Of a stretch of 64,000 nucleotides of DNA, positions 55,118-64,000 are shown piece by piece; within the stretch, counting starts at the first letter, position 1, and each line of letters starts with the position of its first letter. Source of the DNA: Pseudomonas yamanorum. Its GTDB lineage: Bacteria > Pseudomonadota > Gammaproteobacteria > Pseudomonadales > Pseudomonadaceae. Below the pieces are notes generated by a model, which was not told where the DNA came from, did not search any database, and worked only from the letters and a program-made list of their open reading frames with translations. Position numbers and translations under genes: made by a program. Location of the stretch: the NCBI RefSeq assembly GCF_013386765.1, contig NZ_JACARE010000031.1, forward strand, positions 1 through 64,000, read 5' to 3'.

Positions 55118-55555
55118 TTATTCCTCGAACTTGCCGCCAGCTGCTTCGATAGCCGAACGCGCACCTTTGGTGGCGCCGATTCCCTTGCCGATAGTGACAG
55201 CGCGAGTCACTTCACCGGACAGCATGATTTTCACACGCTGTACGTTGACGTTGATCACGTTGGCATCTTTCAGGGTCTGCACGGTAACGATGTCGCCTTC
55301 CACTTTGGCCAGCTCGGACAAACGCACTTCTGCGCGGTCCATGGCTTTCAGGGAAACGAAACCGAACTTCGGCAGGCGACGATGCAGCGGCTGTTGACCG
55401 CCTTCAAAGCCTGGAGCGATGGTGCCACCGGAGCGGGAAGACTGACCTTTGTGGCCACGGCCACCGGTCTTGCCCAAACCACTACCGATACCACGGCCCG
55501 GACGATGCTTTTCGCGACGGGAACCCGGCGCTGGACTCAGATCATTGAGTTTCAT
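55118..55555 (-). CDS. rplO: 50S ribosomal protein L15
   Basis: 145 residues; MKLNDLSPAPGSRREKHRPG and the Gly-rich GRGIGSGLGKTGGRGHKGQ arm. Late assembly protein of the 50S. Stop is directly followed by the secY ATG. Confidence -1.
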   Translation of the reverse strand: MKLNDLSPAPGSRREKHRPGRGIGSGLGKTGGRGHKGQSSRSGGTIAPGFEGGQQPLHRRLPKFGFVSLKAMDRAEVRLSELAKVEGDIVTVQTLKDANVINVNVQRVKIMLSGEVTRAVTIGKGIGATKGARSAIEAAGGKFEE

Positions 55556-55558
55556 CGA

Positions 55559-55735
55559 TTAACCCTCGACACGCAGCATGTAGTAAGCCTTGTTGATCAT
55601 CCCGCGATTCTCGGGAGTATCAAGTACTTCTACAGTGTGACCGATGCGACGCAGACCCAAACCCTTAACGCACAATTTGTGGTTAGGGATGCGGCCGGTC
55701 ATGCTTTTGATCAGCGTTACTTTAACGGTAGCCAT
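55559..55735 (-). CDS. rpmD: 50S ribosomal protein L30
   Basis: 58 residues, starting MATVKVTLIKSMTGRIPNHK and ending YYMLRVEG. Found by reading the gap between rpsE and rplO; three bases separate it from each neighbour. Confidence -1.
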   Translation of the reverse strand: MATVKVTLIKSMTGRIPNHKLCVKGLGLRRIGHTVEVLDTPENRGMINKAYYMLRVEG

Positions 55736-55737
55736 GA

Positions 55738-56238
55738 TCAGAAGATCTCCTTGACGCTTTTGCCACGCTTGGCGGCAATGGATTCAGGAGACTGCATAGC
55801 TTTCAAACCCTTGAAAGTGGCGTGAACCACGTTTACCGGGTTAGTCGAGCCGTAGCACTTGGCCAGAACGTTCTGAACGCCAGCAACTTCGAGGACAGCA
55901 CGCATAGCGCCGCCAGCGATGATACCGGTACCTTCAGAGGCAGGCTGCATGTACACCTTCGAAGCGCCGTGAGCGGACTTCATTGCGTACTGCAGAGTGG
56001 TGCCGTTCAGATCAACTTGGATCATGTTGCGACGAGCAGCTTCCATTGCCTTCTGGATCGCAGCAGGCACTTCACGTGACTTGCCACGGCCGAAGCCAAC
56101 GCGCCCTTTACCATCACCCACCACGGTCAACGCGGTGAAAGTGAAGATACGGCCGCCTTTAACGGTTTTGGCTACGCGGTTAACTTGAACCAGCTTCTCA
56201 ATGTAGCCTTCGTCGCGCTTTTGGTCGTTATTTGACAT
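55738..56238 (-). CDS. rpsE: 30S ribosomal protein S5
   Basis: 166 residues; KLVQVNRVAKTVKGGRIFTF and GRVGFGRGKSREVPAAIQKA of the dsRBD-like fold. Role in decoding accuracy and mRNA unwinding; the spectinomycin loop region VAKTVKGG is intact. Confidence -1.
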   Translation of the reverse strand: MSNNDQKRDEGYIEKLVQVNRVAKTVKGGRIFTFTALTVVGDGKGRVGFGRGKSREVPAAIQKAMEAARRNMIQVDLNGTTLQYAMKSAHGASKVYMQPASEGTGIIAGGAMRAVLEVAGVQNVLAKCYGSTNPVNVVHATFKGLKAMQSPESIAAKRGKSVKEIF

Positions 56239-56241
56239 AAC

Positions 56242-56592
56242 TTAGAACTCCAGCCCAGCTTCACGAGCAGCATCAGCCAGCGCTTTCACGCGACCGTGGT
56301 ACTTGAAGCCAGAGCGGTCGAAAGCCACTTGCGAGACGCCAGCGGCCTTAGCACGCGTAGCGACCAGCTGGCCAACCTTAGTGGCCGCGTCGATGTTGCC
56401 AGTGGCACCATCACGCAGTTCTTTATCCAAAGTCGAGGCGCTTGCCAGGACTTTGTTGCCGTCGGCCGAGATGACCTGGGCGTAGATGTGCTGCGACGAG
56501 CGGAACACGCAGAGACGCACGACTTCGAGTTCGTGCATTTTCAGGCGTGCTTTGCGAGCGCGACGCAGTCGAGTAACTTTTTTGTCGGTCAT
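56242..56592 (-). CDS. rplR: 50S ribosomal protein L18
   Basis: 116 residues; basic start MTDKKVTRLRRARKARLKM, then RLCVFRSSQHIYAQVI. Binds 5S rRNA with L5 and L25. Three bases from rpsE. Confidence -1.
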   Translation of the reverse strand: MTDKKVTRLRRARKARLKMHELEVVRLCVFRSSQHIYAQVISADGNKVLASASTLDKELRDGATGNIDAATKVGQLVATRAKAAGVSQVAFDRSGFKYHGRVKALADAAREAGLEF

Positions 56593-56602
56593 TTGCTATG
56601 CC

Positions 56603-57136
56603 CTACTTCTTCTTGGCTTCTTTACGACGGACGACTTCGTCCGCGTAGCGCACACCTTTGCCTTTGTACGGCTCTGGTGGACGGAAGTCGCGGATCTCAG
56701 CGGCCACCTGACCTACCAGCTGCTTATCGATACCCTTGATCAGGATGTCGGTTTGGCTAGGGGTCTCAGCGGTGATGCCTTCCGGCAGTTCGTAATCCAC
56801 TGGGTGCGAGAAGCCAAGGGCCAGGTTCAAAACCGTGCCTTTTGCTTGCGCTTTGTAACCAACACCGACCAGCTGGAGCTTACGCTCGAAGCCTTGGCTT
56901 ACGCCTTGGACCATGTTGTTTACCAACGCACGAGTGGTACCGGCCATTGCGCGAGTTTGTTGATCGCCATTGCGAGCAGCGAAACGCAGCTCACCAGCTT
57001 CTTCAACGATCTCAACGGACGAATGGATGTTCAGTTCCAGAGTGCCCTTGGCACCCTTCACCGAAAGCTGTTGGCCTGCGAATTTTACTTCGACACCGGC
57101 TGGCAGCTTAACGGGGTTCTTAGCGACGCGTGACAT
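56603..57136 (-). CDS. rplF: 50S ribosomal protein L6
   Basis: 177 residues; two repeated domains and the C-terminal EIRDFRPPEPYKGKGVRYADE signature. Located near the factor-binding site. Confidence -1.
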   Translation of the reverse strand: MSRVAKNPVKLPAGVEVKFAGQQLSVKGAKGTLELNIHSSVEIVEEAGELRFAARNGDQQTRAMAGTTRALVNNMVQGVSQGFERKLQLVGVGYKAQAKGTVLNLALGFSHPVDYELPEGITAETPSQTDILIKGIDKQLVGQVAAEIRDFRPPEPYKGKGVRYADEVVRRKEAKKK

Positions 57137-57148
57137 GCTTATCCCCCC

Positions 57149-57541
57149 TTAGAACACAGTGCAAAGAACTTCGCCGCCGACACCGGCAGCGCGCGCAGCA
57201 CGATCCGTCATCACACCTTTGTTGGTGGAGACGATAGACACACCGAGACCGCCACGAACTTTTGGCAGATCGTCGACGGACTTGTACTGACGCAGGCCTG
57301 GACGGCTAACGCGCTTCACTTCCTCGATGACCGGACGGCCTTCGAAGTACTTCAGCTCGATGGACAGCAGTGGTTTGATTTCGCTGCTGATCTGATAACC
57401 CGCAATGTAGCCTTCGTCTTTCAGGACTTTGGCAACAGCTACCTTCAACGTGGAAGATGGCATGCTTACGACGGACTTTTCAGCCATCTGGGCATTACGG
57501 ATACGAGTTAGCATGTCCGCTAACGGGTCCTGCATACTCAT
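57149..57541 (-). CDS. rpsH: 30S ribosomal protein S8
   Basis: 130 residues; MSMQDPLADMLTRIRNAQMA at the start and VSTNKGVMTDRAARAAGVGGE at the end. In E. coli S8 represses spc translation. A TAGGAG sequence precedes the ATG. A 208-base gap, large for this operon, separates it from rpsN. Confidence -1.
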   Translation of the reverse strand: MSMQDPLADMLTRIRNAQMAEKSVVSMPSSTLKVAVAKVLKDEGYIAGYQISSEIKPLLSIELKYFEGRPVIEEVKRVSRPGLRQYKSVDDLPKVRGGLGVSIVSTNKGVMTDRAARAAGVGGEVLCTVF

Positions 57542-57638
57542 GGCTAGACGCTCCTAATACAAAAAAATTAGCCTTGCGGCCATTACGTGTCGCCGAGAAT
57601 CTCCGAGCACAAAACACACGGGCTCAGGCGAGCCGCGT

Positions 57639-57667
57639 ATTTTAGACACACTCCGGAAATGAAACAA
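57639..57667 (-). promoter_or_regulatory. Internal sigma-70 promoter candidate before rpsH
   Basis: On the minus strand TTGTTT, 17 bases, TAAAAT, about 98 bases before rpsH. Its -35 element overlaps the 3' arm of the stem-loop at 57663-57686. Confidence -1.
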
Positions 57668-57686
57668 GCCCCAAAAGGGGCTTGTT
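57663..57686 (-). terminator. Stem-loop between rpsN and rpsH
   Basis: Perfect 10-base repeat AACAAGCCCC / GGGGCTTGTT with a four-base loop. On the minus strand it is followed by TCATTTCC, a poor T-run, so read-through or RNA processing is more likely than full termination. Confidence -1.
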
Positions 57687-57749
57687 CCAGATTCAAGGCC
57701 ACCGGTGGTCAGTATCTTGCGATCCTGGCCACCGAGACTTCGAAAGTAC

Positions 57750-58055
57750 TTACCAGCTGGCTTTAACCAGACCTGGTACGTCACCACGCATTGCCGCTTC
57801 ACGCAGTTTGTTACGGCCGAGGCCGAACTTGCGGTAAACGCCGTGCGGACGACCAGTCAGGCGGCAGCGGTTACGCATGCGCGAAGCGCTTGCGTCACGT
57901 GGCTGCTTCTGCAGAGCAACTGTAGCTTCCCAACGCGCTTCTGGACTTGCGTTCAGATCAACGATGATTGCTTTCAGTGCTGCACGCTTCTTGGCGTACT
58001 TGGCAACCGTGAGCTGACGCTTCAGCTCGCGGTTTTTCATGCTCATCTTGGCCAT
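57750..58055 (-). CDS. rpsN: 30S ribosomal protein S14 (zinc-free form)
   Basis: 101 residues from the ATG at 58055 (MAKMSMKNRELKRQL); a longer upstream frame runs into rplE. It lacks the CxxC pairs of the short zinc form. It ends MRGDVPGLVKASW. Confidence -1.
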   Translation of the reverse strand: MAKMSMKNRELKRQLTVAKYAKKRAALKAIIVDLNASPEARWEATVALQKQPRDASASRMRNRCRLTGRPHGVYRKFGLGRNKLREAAMRGDVPGLVKASW

Positions 58056-58068
58056 GGTCCTACTCCAA

Positions 58069-58608
58069 TCAGTTGCGGAACGGGAATTTGAACGCACGCA
58101 GCAGAGCGCGGCCTTCATCATCGTTCTTGGCAGTGGTGGTCAGGGTGATGTCCAGACCGCGGAGAGCATCGATCTTGTCGTAGTCGATTTCCGGGAAGAT
58201 GATCTGCTCTTTAACGCCCATGCTGTAGTTACCACGACCATCGAAGGACTTGGCATTCAGGCCGCGGAAGTCGCGGACCCGAGGCAGGGAGATCGACAGC
58301 AGACGATCCAGGAATTCGTACATACGCTCACGGCGCAGAGTCACTTTGACGCCGATCGGCCAACCTTCACGGACTTTAAAGCCAGCGATGGATTTCCGAG
58401 CGTAAGTCACAACGACTTTCTGACCGGTGATCTTTTCCAGGTCGGCAACAGCGTGCTCGATGACTTTTTTGTCACCGACCGCTTCGCCCAGACCCATGTT
58501 CAGGGTGATTTTTGTAACGCGTGGAACTTCCATCACGTTCGAAAGCTTAAGTTCTTCCTTAAGCTTCGGTGCGATTTCCTTCCAGTAAATCTCTTTTAGT
58601 CGTGCCAT
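58069..58608 (-). CDS. rplE: 50S ribosomal protein L5
   Basis: 179 residues; KLSNVMEVPRVTKITLNMGLGEA and the 5S/P-site tRNA contact loop GFKVREGWPIG. 13 bases before rpsN. Confidence -1.
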   Translation of the reverse strand: MARLKEIYWKEIAPKLKEELKLSNVMEVPRVTKITLNMGLGEAVGDKKVIEHAVADLEKITGQKVVVTYARKSIAGFKVREGWPIGVKVTLRRERMYEFLDRLLSISLPRVRDFRGLNAKSFDGRGNYSMGVKEQIIFPEIDYDKIDALRGLDITLTTTAKNDDEGRALLRAFKFPFRN

Positions 58609-58628
58609 GGTCTTCTACCTAGCAGTGT

Positions 58629-58943
58629 TCAAGCATCAACCGCTTTTTGGGTCGACTTGAAGACACGAATTTTCTTGCCGTCTTCTACTTTGAAACCAAC
58701 GCGATCAGCCTTGTTGGTTTCGCCGTTGAAAATGGCGACGTTAGAAGCGTCCAGTGGAGCTTCTTTTTCGACGATACCGCCTTGCACGCCCGACATCGGG
58801 TTAGGCTTGGTATGACGCTTAACCAGGTTCAAACCACCGATAACCAGACGGTTATTAGCGAGAACCTTAAGCACCTTACCGCGCTTACCTTTGTCTTTGC
58901 CGGCGATCACGATGATCTCGTCGTCACGACGAATCTTTTGCAT
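58629..58943 (-). CDS. rplX: 50S ribosomal protein L24
   Basis: 104 residues; KOW motif in DDEIIVIAGKDKGKRGKVLKV. One of the first proteins to bind 23S rRNA in assembly. Confidence -1.
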   Translation of the reverse strand: MQKIRRDDEIIVIAGKDKGKRGKVLKVLANNRLVIGGLNLVKRHTKPNPMSGVQGGIVEKEAPLDASNVAIFNGETNKADRVGFKVEDGKKIRVFKSTQKAVDA

Positions 58944-58954
58944 GTCGGATCTCC

Positions 58955-59323
58955 TTACAGCACTTCTGGGGCGAGCGAGACGATCTTCATGAACTTCTCA
59001 GTACGAAGTTCACGGGTCACTGGCCCAAAGATACGGGTGCCGATCGGCTCTTGCTTGTTGTTCAGAAGAACAGCAGCGTTGCCATCAAAGCGGATAATGG
59101 AGCCATCAGCACGACGTACGCCGTGACGAGTGCGGACTACAACAGCAGTCATCACTTGGCCTTTTTTCACTTTACCGCGAGGAATTGCTTCCTTCACGGT
59201 AACTTTGATGATGTCACCGATACCAGCGTAACGACGATGGGAGCCACCCAGCACCTTGATGCACATAACGCGGCGTGCGCCGCTGTTATCGGCCACATCG
59301 AGCATGGATTGAGTCTGAATCAT
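58955..59323 (-). CDS. rplN: 50S ribosomal protein L14
   Basis: 122 residues; MIQTQSMLDVADNSGARRVMC and GVRRADGSIIRFDGNAAVLLN. First gene of the spc operon in the E. coli order; only 23 bases follow rpsQ here, so S10 and spc run together. Confidence -1.
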   Translation of the reverse strand: MIQTQSMLDVADNSGARRVMCIKVLGGSHRRYAGIGDIIKVTVKEAIPRGKVKKGQVMTAVVVRTRHGVRRADGSIIRFDGNAAVLLNNKQEPIGTRIFGPVTRELRTEKFMKIVSLAPEVL

Positions 59324-59346
59324 ATAATTTCTCCGACCCCTAGTCC

Positions 59347-59613
59347 TTAGACTTCCACAGCGCGTTCGAGAACATCAACCAGCGCCCAAGACTTGGTCTT
59401 GGCCAGCGGACGAGTTTCACGAATAGTGACCTTGTCGCCGATGTGGCACTGATTGGTTTCGTCGTGCGCGTGCAGCTTAGTCGAACGCTTAACGTATTTA
59501 CCGTAGATCGGGTGCTTTACGCGACGCTCGATCAGAACGGTGATGGTCTTGTCCATTTTGTCGCTGACAACACGGCCAGTCAGCGTACGGACGGTTTTTT
59601 CGGCTTCAGCCAT
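59347..59613 (-). CDS. rpsQ: 30S ribosomal protein S17
   Basis: 88 residues; LTGRVVSDKMDKTITVLIER and HPIYGKYVKRSTKLHAHDE. Early 16S binder. Two bases after rpmC. Confidence -1.
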   Translation of the reverse strand: MAEAEKTVRTLTGRVVSDKMDKTITVLIERRVKHPIYGKYVKRSTKLHAHDETNQCHIGDKVTIRETRPLAKTKSWALVDVLERAVEV

Positions 59614-59615
59614 GA

Positions 59616-59807
59616 TTACTTACCTGCCTGCTGTTTGAGCACAGTCTTCACGCGAGCGATGTCACGCTTAACTTGCCGGAGCAGGTGAGACTGCCCCAAC
59701 TGGCCAGTTGCTTTCTGCATGCGCAGATTGAACTGGTCGCGCAGCAGGCCGAGCAGTTGCTCGTTAAGCTGCGGCGCGTCTTTTTCACGAAGTTCATTCG
59801 CTTTCAT
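59616..59807 (-). CDS. rpmC: 50S ribosomal protein L29
   Basis: 63 residues from the ATG at 59807 (MKANELREKDAPQL); coiled helical pair. Its first base overlaps the rplP stop. A docking site for chaperones at the tunnel exit. Confidence -1.
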   Translation of the reverse strand: MKANELREKDAPQLNEQLLGLLRDQFNLRMQKATGQLGQSHLLRQVKRDIARVKTVLKQQAGK

Positions 59808-60220
59808 CACATCACCGTCCGTTTAACAAAGGCGGTGGCGAGCGGCAGCTTTGCAGCAGCCAGGGCAAAAGCCTCACGCGCCAGCTCTTCAGTTACACCC
59901 TCGATTTCATACAGGACTTTACCTGGCTGAATCTGGGCAACCCAGTACTCCACACTACCCTTACCTTTACCCATACGAACTTCGAGGGGCTTTTTGGAAA
60001 TAGGCTTGTCCGGGAATACACGGATCCAGATCTTGCCGCCACGTTTAACGTGACGGGTCAGAGCACGACGCGCTGACTCGATCTGACGAGCGGTGAGACG
60101 ACCACGAGCTACAGACTTCAGCGCATATTCGCCGAAGCTGACTTTGCTACCGCGCTGAGCCAGACCACGGTTGTGGCCTGTCATCTGCTTGCGGAACTTC
60201 GTACGCTTTGGTTGCAACAT
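59807..60220 (-). CDS. rplP: 50S ribosomal protein L16
   Basis: 137 residues; MLQPKRTKFRKQMTGHNRG and the RWYF-type core GKIWIRVFPDKPISKKPLEVR. Helps place A-site tRNA. The conserved Arg in the PISKKPLEVRMGKG region is the target of hydroxylation in some bacteria. Confidence -1.
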   Translation of the reverse strand: MLQPKRTKFRKQMTGHNRGLAQRGSKVSFGEYALKSVARGRLTARQIESARRALTRHVKRGGKIWIRVFPDKPISKKPLEVRMGKGKGSVEYWVAQIQPGKVLYEIEGVTEELAREAFALAAAKLPLATAFVKRTVM

Positions 60221-60232
60221 TTGGCGTACCCC

Positions 60233-60919
60233 TTACTTAGCAGCTTTTTTACGAGGCGCTGGTGCTTGTGGTTTCAGTTCTTCTTGGCGACCACCAATTA
60301 CTTCGCCTTTGAAGATCCAAACCTTTACACCGATCACACCGTAAGTGGTGTGAGCTTCGTAGTTGGCATAGTCGATGTCGGCACGCAGGGTGTGCAACGG
60401 CACACGACCTTCGCGATACCATTCAGTACGTGCGATTTCAGCACCGCCGAGACGACCGCTCACTTGGATTTTGATGCCTTTGGCACCAATGCGCATGGCG
60501 TTCTGTACTGCGCGCTTCATAGCGCGACGGAACATTACGCGACGCTCCAGCTGCTGAGCTACGCTCTGCGCAACCAGCATACCGTCGAGCTCCGGCTTAC
60601 GGATCTCTTCGATATTGATGTGCACAGGCACACCCATTTGCTTGGTCAGGTCCTGACGCAGTTTCTCAACATCTTCACCTTTCTTCCCGATAACGATACC
60701 TGGACGAGCGGTGTGGATGGTGATACGTGCAGTTTGAGCAGGACGATGGATATCGATACGGCTCACGGACGCGCTTTTTAGTTTGTCTTGGAGATACTCA
60801 CGCACCTTCAGATCAGCGAACAAGTAGTCCGCATAAGTCCGACCGTCTGCGTACCAGACGGAGGTGTGCTCCTTGACGATTCCCAGGCGAATGCCAATGG
60901 GATGTACTTTCTGACCCAT
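60233..60919 (-). CDS. rpsC: 30S ribosomal protein S3
   Basis: 228 residues from the ATG at 60919 ([13 protein letters not shown]); longer frames overlap rplV. KH domain with [14 protein letters not shown]; basic tail [10 protein letters not shown]. Lines the mRNA entry site. Confidence -1.
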
Positions 60920-60932
60920 CTCTTCGACTCCG

Positions 60933-61265
60933 TTACTTGTCAGCAACCTTGACAGTGATATGGCAAGACCGCTTGACGATGCGATCAGCTCGGCCTTTGG
61001 CACGAGGCATGATGCGCTTCAGCGAACGCCCTTCGTTGACGAAAACGGTGCTGACCTTAAGGTCATCAACGTCTGCGCCTTCGTTGTGCTCGGCGTTGGC
61101 TACGGCCGACTCCAGCACTTTCTTGATGATCTCGGCGGCTTTCTTACTGCTGAAAGCCAACAGGTTGAGCGCTTCGCCCACCTTCTTCCCGCGGATCTGG
61201 TCGGCGACCAAGCGGGCTTTCTGGGCGGAGATTCGAGCGCCCGACAACTTAGCGGCTACTTCCAT
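60933..61265 (-). CDS. rplV: 50S ribosomal protein L22
   Basis: 110 residues; [20 protein letters not shown] and the tunnel loop [20 protein letters not shown]. The loop is where macrolide resistance changes arise in other bacteria; it looks wild type. Confidence -1.
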
Positions 61266-61278
61266 CGTTCCTTACCCC

Positions 61279-61554
61279 TTAACGCTTGGCTTTCTTGTCT
61301 GCCACGTGCCCACGATATGTGCGGGTACCGGCAAACTCGCCTAGTTTGTGGCCGACCATGTCTTCGTTCACAAGAACTGGAACATGTAGGCGACCGTTAT
61401 GCACTGCAATGGTCAAACCGACCATTTGTGGCAGGATCATCGAACGACGCGACCAGGTTTTCACCGGCTTGCGATCGTTCTTTTCCGCCGCCACTTCGAT
61501 CTTCTTCAGTAGGTGAAGATCAATAAAAGGACCTTTTTTCAGAGAACGTGGCAC
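61279..61554 (-). CDS. rpsS: 30S ribosomal protein S19
   Basis: 91 residues; MPRSLKKGPFIDLHLLKKIE and GHKLGEFAGTRTYRGHVADK. Forms the 30S head with S13. Confidence -1.
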   Translation of the reverse strand: MPRSLKKGPFIDLHLLKKIEVAAEKNDRKPVKTWSRRSMILPQMVGLTIAVHNGRLHVPVLVNEDMVGHKLGEFAGTRTYRGHVADKKAKR

Positions 61555-61570
61555 TGTCGTATCCCTCTAT

Positions 61571-62395
61571 TTACTTGCGACGACGGACGATCATTTTGTC
61601 GGTACGCTTATTACCACGAGTCTTCGCGCCCTTAGTCGGGAAGCCCCATGGCGATACCGGATGACGACCACCAGAGGTACGACCTTCACCACCACCGTGT
61701 GGGTGGTCAACCGGGTTCATGGCAACACCACGAACGGTTGGGCGAACGCCACGCCAGCGTTTGGCACCAGCTTTACCCAGCGAACGCAGGCTGTGCTCGG
61801 AGTTCGAGACTTCGCCCAGGGTCGCACGGCACTCAGCCAGTACTTTACGCATTTCACCAGAGCGCAGACGCAGGGTCACGTAGACACCTTCACGAGCGAT
61901 CAGCTGAGCCGAAGCACCAGCGGAACGAGCGATTTGCGCGCCTTTACCCGGCTTCAATTCGATGCCGTGTACGGTGCTACCAACTGGAATGTTGCGCAGT
62001 TGCAGAGCGTTGCCCGGCTTGATCGGCGCCAAGGCACCTGCGATCAGCTGGTCACCAGCACTCACGCCTTTAGGGGCGATGATGTAGCGACGCTCGCCAT
62101 CTGCGTACAGCAGCAGAGCGATGTGAGCAGTACGGTTTGGATCGTATTCGATACGCTCGACAGTGGCAGTGATGCCATCTTTGTCGTTGCGACGGAAATC
62201 GACCAGACGATAATGCTGCTTATGGCCACCACCGATGTGACGAGTGGTAATGCGACCATTGTTGTTACGACCACCAGTCTTCGATTTCTTCTCGAGCAGC
62301 GGTGCGTGAGGAGCGCCTTTATGCAGCTCCTGGTTGACCACCTTGACCACAAAACGGCGGCCAGGGGAAGTCGGTTTGCATTTAACGATTGCCAT
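61571..62395 (-). CDS. rplB: 50S ribosomal protein L2
   Basis: 274 residues; the C-terminal loop VAMNPVDHPHGGGEGRTSGG near the peptidyl-transferase centre holds the conserved His. One of the most conserved ribosomal proteins. Confidence -1.
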   Translation of the reverse strand: MAIVKCKPTSPGRRFVVKVVNQELHKGAPHAPLLEKKSKTGGRNNNGRITTRHIGGGHKQHYRLVDFRRNDKDGITATVERIEYDPNRTAHIALLLYADGERRYIIAPKGVSAGDQLIAGALAPIKPGNALQLRNIPVGSTVHGIELKPGKGAQIARSAGASAQLIAREGVYVTLRLRSGEMRKVLAECRATLGEVSNSEHSLRSLGKAGAKRWRGVRPTVRGVAMNPVDHPHGGGEGRTSGGRHPVSPWGFPTKGAKTRGNKRTDKMIVRRRK

Positions 62396-62409
62396 GATGC
62401 ACCCCTTCC

Positions 62410-62709
62410 TTACTCAGCACTGCTGCTGAAATCGAGATCTTGGCCTGGCTGAAGGGAGATAACTGCCTTCTTCCAGTCATTACGCTTGCCCAGACCGCGA
62501 GCAGTGCGCTTGCTCTTACCCAGAACATTCAGGGTAGTAACACGCTCTACTTTCACGCTGAACAGGCTTTCGACGGCCTTCTTGATTTCCAGCTTGGTTG
62601 CGTCAGTTGCAACCTTGAAAACGAACTGGCCTTTCTTGTCAGCCAGAACCGTAGCCTTTTCGGAAACGTGCGGGCCAAGCAGAACTTTAAATACGCGTTC
62701 CTGGTTCAT
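62410..62709 (-). CDS. rplW: 50S ribosomal protein L23
   Basis: 99 residues; [20 protein letters not shown] near the start. At the tunnel exit it docks trigger factor and SRP. The start overlaps rplD by four bases. Confidence -1.
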
Positions 62710-63308
62710 CCCAGCAGCTCCTCGAATTTCTTCACGGCCGACACGGTGATCAACACCTTGTCGTATGCGATCAGACTAACTGGATCGGAACCTTGCACGT
62801 CACGTACATCAACGTGTGGCAGGTTGCGAGCAGCCAGGTACAGGTTCTGATCAACAGCTTCAGACACGATCAAAACATCGGTCAGGCTCATGTTGTTCAG
62901 TTTGCCCAGCAGATCTTTGGTTTTTGGACTTTCAACAGCGAAGTCCTGAACCACGACCAGACGATCAGTACGCACGAGTTCAGCAAGGATGGAGCGCAGT
63001 GCTGCGCGGTACATCTTCTTGTTGAGCTTCTGAGTGTGATCCTGTGGACGAGCTGCGAAAGTGGTACCGCCGCCACGCCAGATTGGGCTACGGATAGTAC
63101 CGGCACGAGCACGGCCAGTGCCTTTCTGACGCCAAGGGCGCTTACCGCCACCACGTACGTCGGAACGGGTCTTTTGCTGCTTGCTACCTTGACGGCCGCC
63201 GGCCATGTAGGCCACGACTGCTTGGTGAACCAGCGTCTCGTTGAATTCGCCGCCAAATGTCAGTTCGGAAACTTCGATCGCTTGAGCGTCATTTACATTT
63301 AATTGCAT
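62706..63308 (-). CDS. rplD: 50S ribosomal protein L4
   Basis: 200 residues; the tunnel loop region [20 protein letters not shown] is intact. In E. coli L4 also controls the S10 operon by binding its leader, which would be outside this window. Confidence -1.
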
Positions 63309-63320
63309 GTCAGCTTCCCC

Positions 63321-63956
63321 TTAACCGCGAGCCTTGGCCGCTGGACGTACAACCAGGTTGCCGCCAGTAGCGCCAGGAACAGCACCCTTGACCAACAACA
63401 GATTGCGTTCAGCGTCGACGCGCACTACTTCGAGGGACTGCACGGTCACGCGCTCAGCGCCCATATGACCGGACATTTTTTTGCCCTTGAATACACGACC
63501 AGGAGTCTGGCACTGGCCAATAGAGCCCGGGACGCGGTGGGAAACGGAGTTACCGTGAGTGTTGTCTTGGCCACGGAAATTCCAACGCTTGATCGTACCC
63601 TGGAAGCCTTTACCCTTGGACTGACCGGTTACATCAACCAGTTGACCAGCGGCGAAGATTTCAGCGTTGATCAGATCGCCAGCCTGGTAGTCGCCGTCTT
63701 CAAGACGGAACTCCATGACAGTACGACCAGCTGCAACGTTTGCTTTAGCGAAGTGACCTGCTTGAGCAGCAGTCACACGCGAAGCACGACGCTCGCCGAC
63801 AGTGACTTGCACTGCACGATAGCCATCGGTTTCTTCAGTTTTAAACTGGGTGACGCGATTCGGTTCGATCTCAATGACCGTGACCGGAATGGAGACACCT
63901 TCTTCGGTGAAAATACGGGTCATACCGCATTTACGACCGACTACACCAATAGTCAT
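63321..63956 (-). CDS. rplC: 50S ribosomal protein L3
   Basis: 211 residues from the ATG at 63956 (MTIGVVGRKCGMTRIF). The finger GNSVSHRVPGSIGQCQTPG carries the Gln that PrmB methylates in this family. rpsJ is expected just beyond the window. Confidence -1.
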   Translation of the reverse strand: MTIGVVGRKCGMTRIFTEEGVSIPVTVIEIEPNRVTQFKTEETDGYRAVQVTVGERRASRVTAAQAGHFAKANVAAGRTVMEFRLEDGDYQAGDLINAEIFAAGQLVDVTGQSKGKGFQGTIKRWNFRGQDNTHGNSVSHRVPGSIGQCQTPGRVFKGKKMSGHMGAERVTVQSLEVVRVDAERNLLLVKGAVPGATGGNLVVRPAAKARG

Positions 63957-64000
63957 GTTGTAAACCTCATGAGTGTACGGGGCTTTCACCCGCTATGGCC

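Overview
The window is chromosomal DNA from a pseudomonad, most likely of the Pseudomonas fluorescens group. The GC content is high. Gene order matches blocks I remember from P. aeruginosa: xseB-ispA-dxs, ribA, thiL-nusB-ribH-ribBA-ribE-ribD-nrdR, a zinc-type cluster ending in oprG, then ssb, uvrA, ftnA, katA and the alpha, spc and S10 ribosomal operons. REP-type inverted repeats of the fluorescens kind (GTGGGAGC...GGCTTGCC) sit between many genes. No rRNA, tRNA, IS, prophage or CRISPR array was seen. No stretch longer than about 300 bases lacks a gene, pseudogene or repeat.

Bases 1-2151 are accessory DNA: the last 229 codons of an Rhs protein with a variable toxin-like tip, then three AT-rich small genes, the first probably its immunity gene. 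Bases 2279-4879 hold a broken FecI-like sigma factor, an intact FecR-like anti-sigma factor with no receptor gene, and a Fic enzyme. Bases 4968-8103 make isoprenoid precursors (ispA, dxs, with xseB). Bases 8275-11464 carry a BtuB-like receptor facing a BtuF-like binding protein for cobalamin. Bases 11461-17651 form the riboflavin, thiamine, NusB and NrdR block on the minus strand.

Bases 17791-25544 hold a lipoprotein, a methyltransferase, the CnoX-type thioredoxin, and a histidine-rich periplasmic protein with an ABC exporter-like pair, a DUF3299 protein and OprG. A Zur-like palindrome precedes this group and an Anr-like box precedes oprG. Bases 25711-43274 are a run of mixed housekeeping and accessory genes: the giant helicase Lhr, a MscS channel, an MFS pump, the ybhP-clsB-ybhN lipid operon, DUF3182 with a hydrolase, a GlxA-type regulator divergent from a cysteine hydrolase, Tam, a LysR regulator and a chloroperoxidase-like hydrolase.

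Bases 43358-63956 are core: ssb, an MFS pump, uvrA with a LexA-like box, a non-haem bacterioferritin-like protein (FtnA), catalase, then rplQ-rpoA-rpsD-rpsK-rpsM (alpha), rpmJ-secY through rplN (spc) and rpsQ through rplC (S10) on the minus strand. The window ends just upstream of rplC, where rpsJ is expected. Two rather good sigma-70 promoters lie inside this ribosomal block, each beside a stem-loop. No wholly new system is proven. The best leads are the Rhs tip with its immunity island, the zinc-type cluster, and the nested REP elements.
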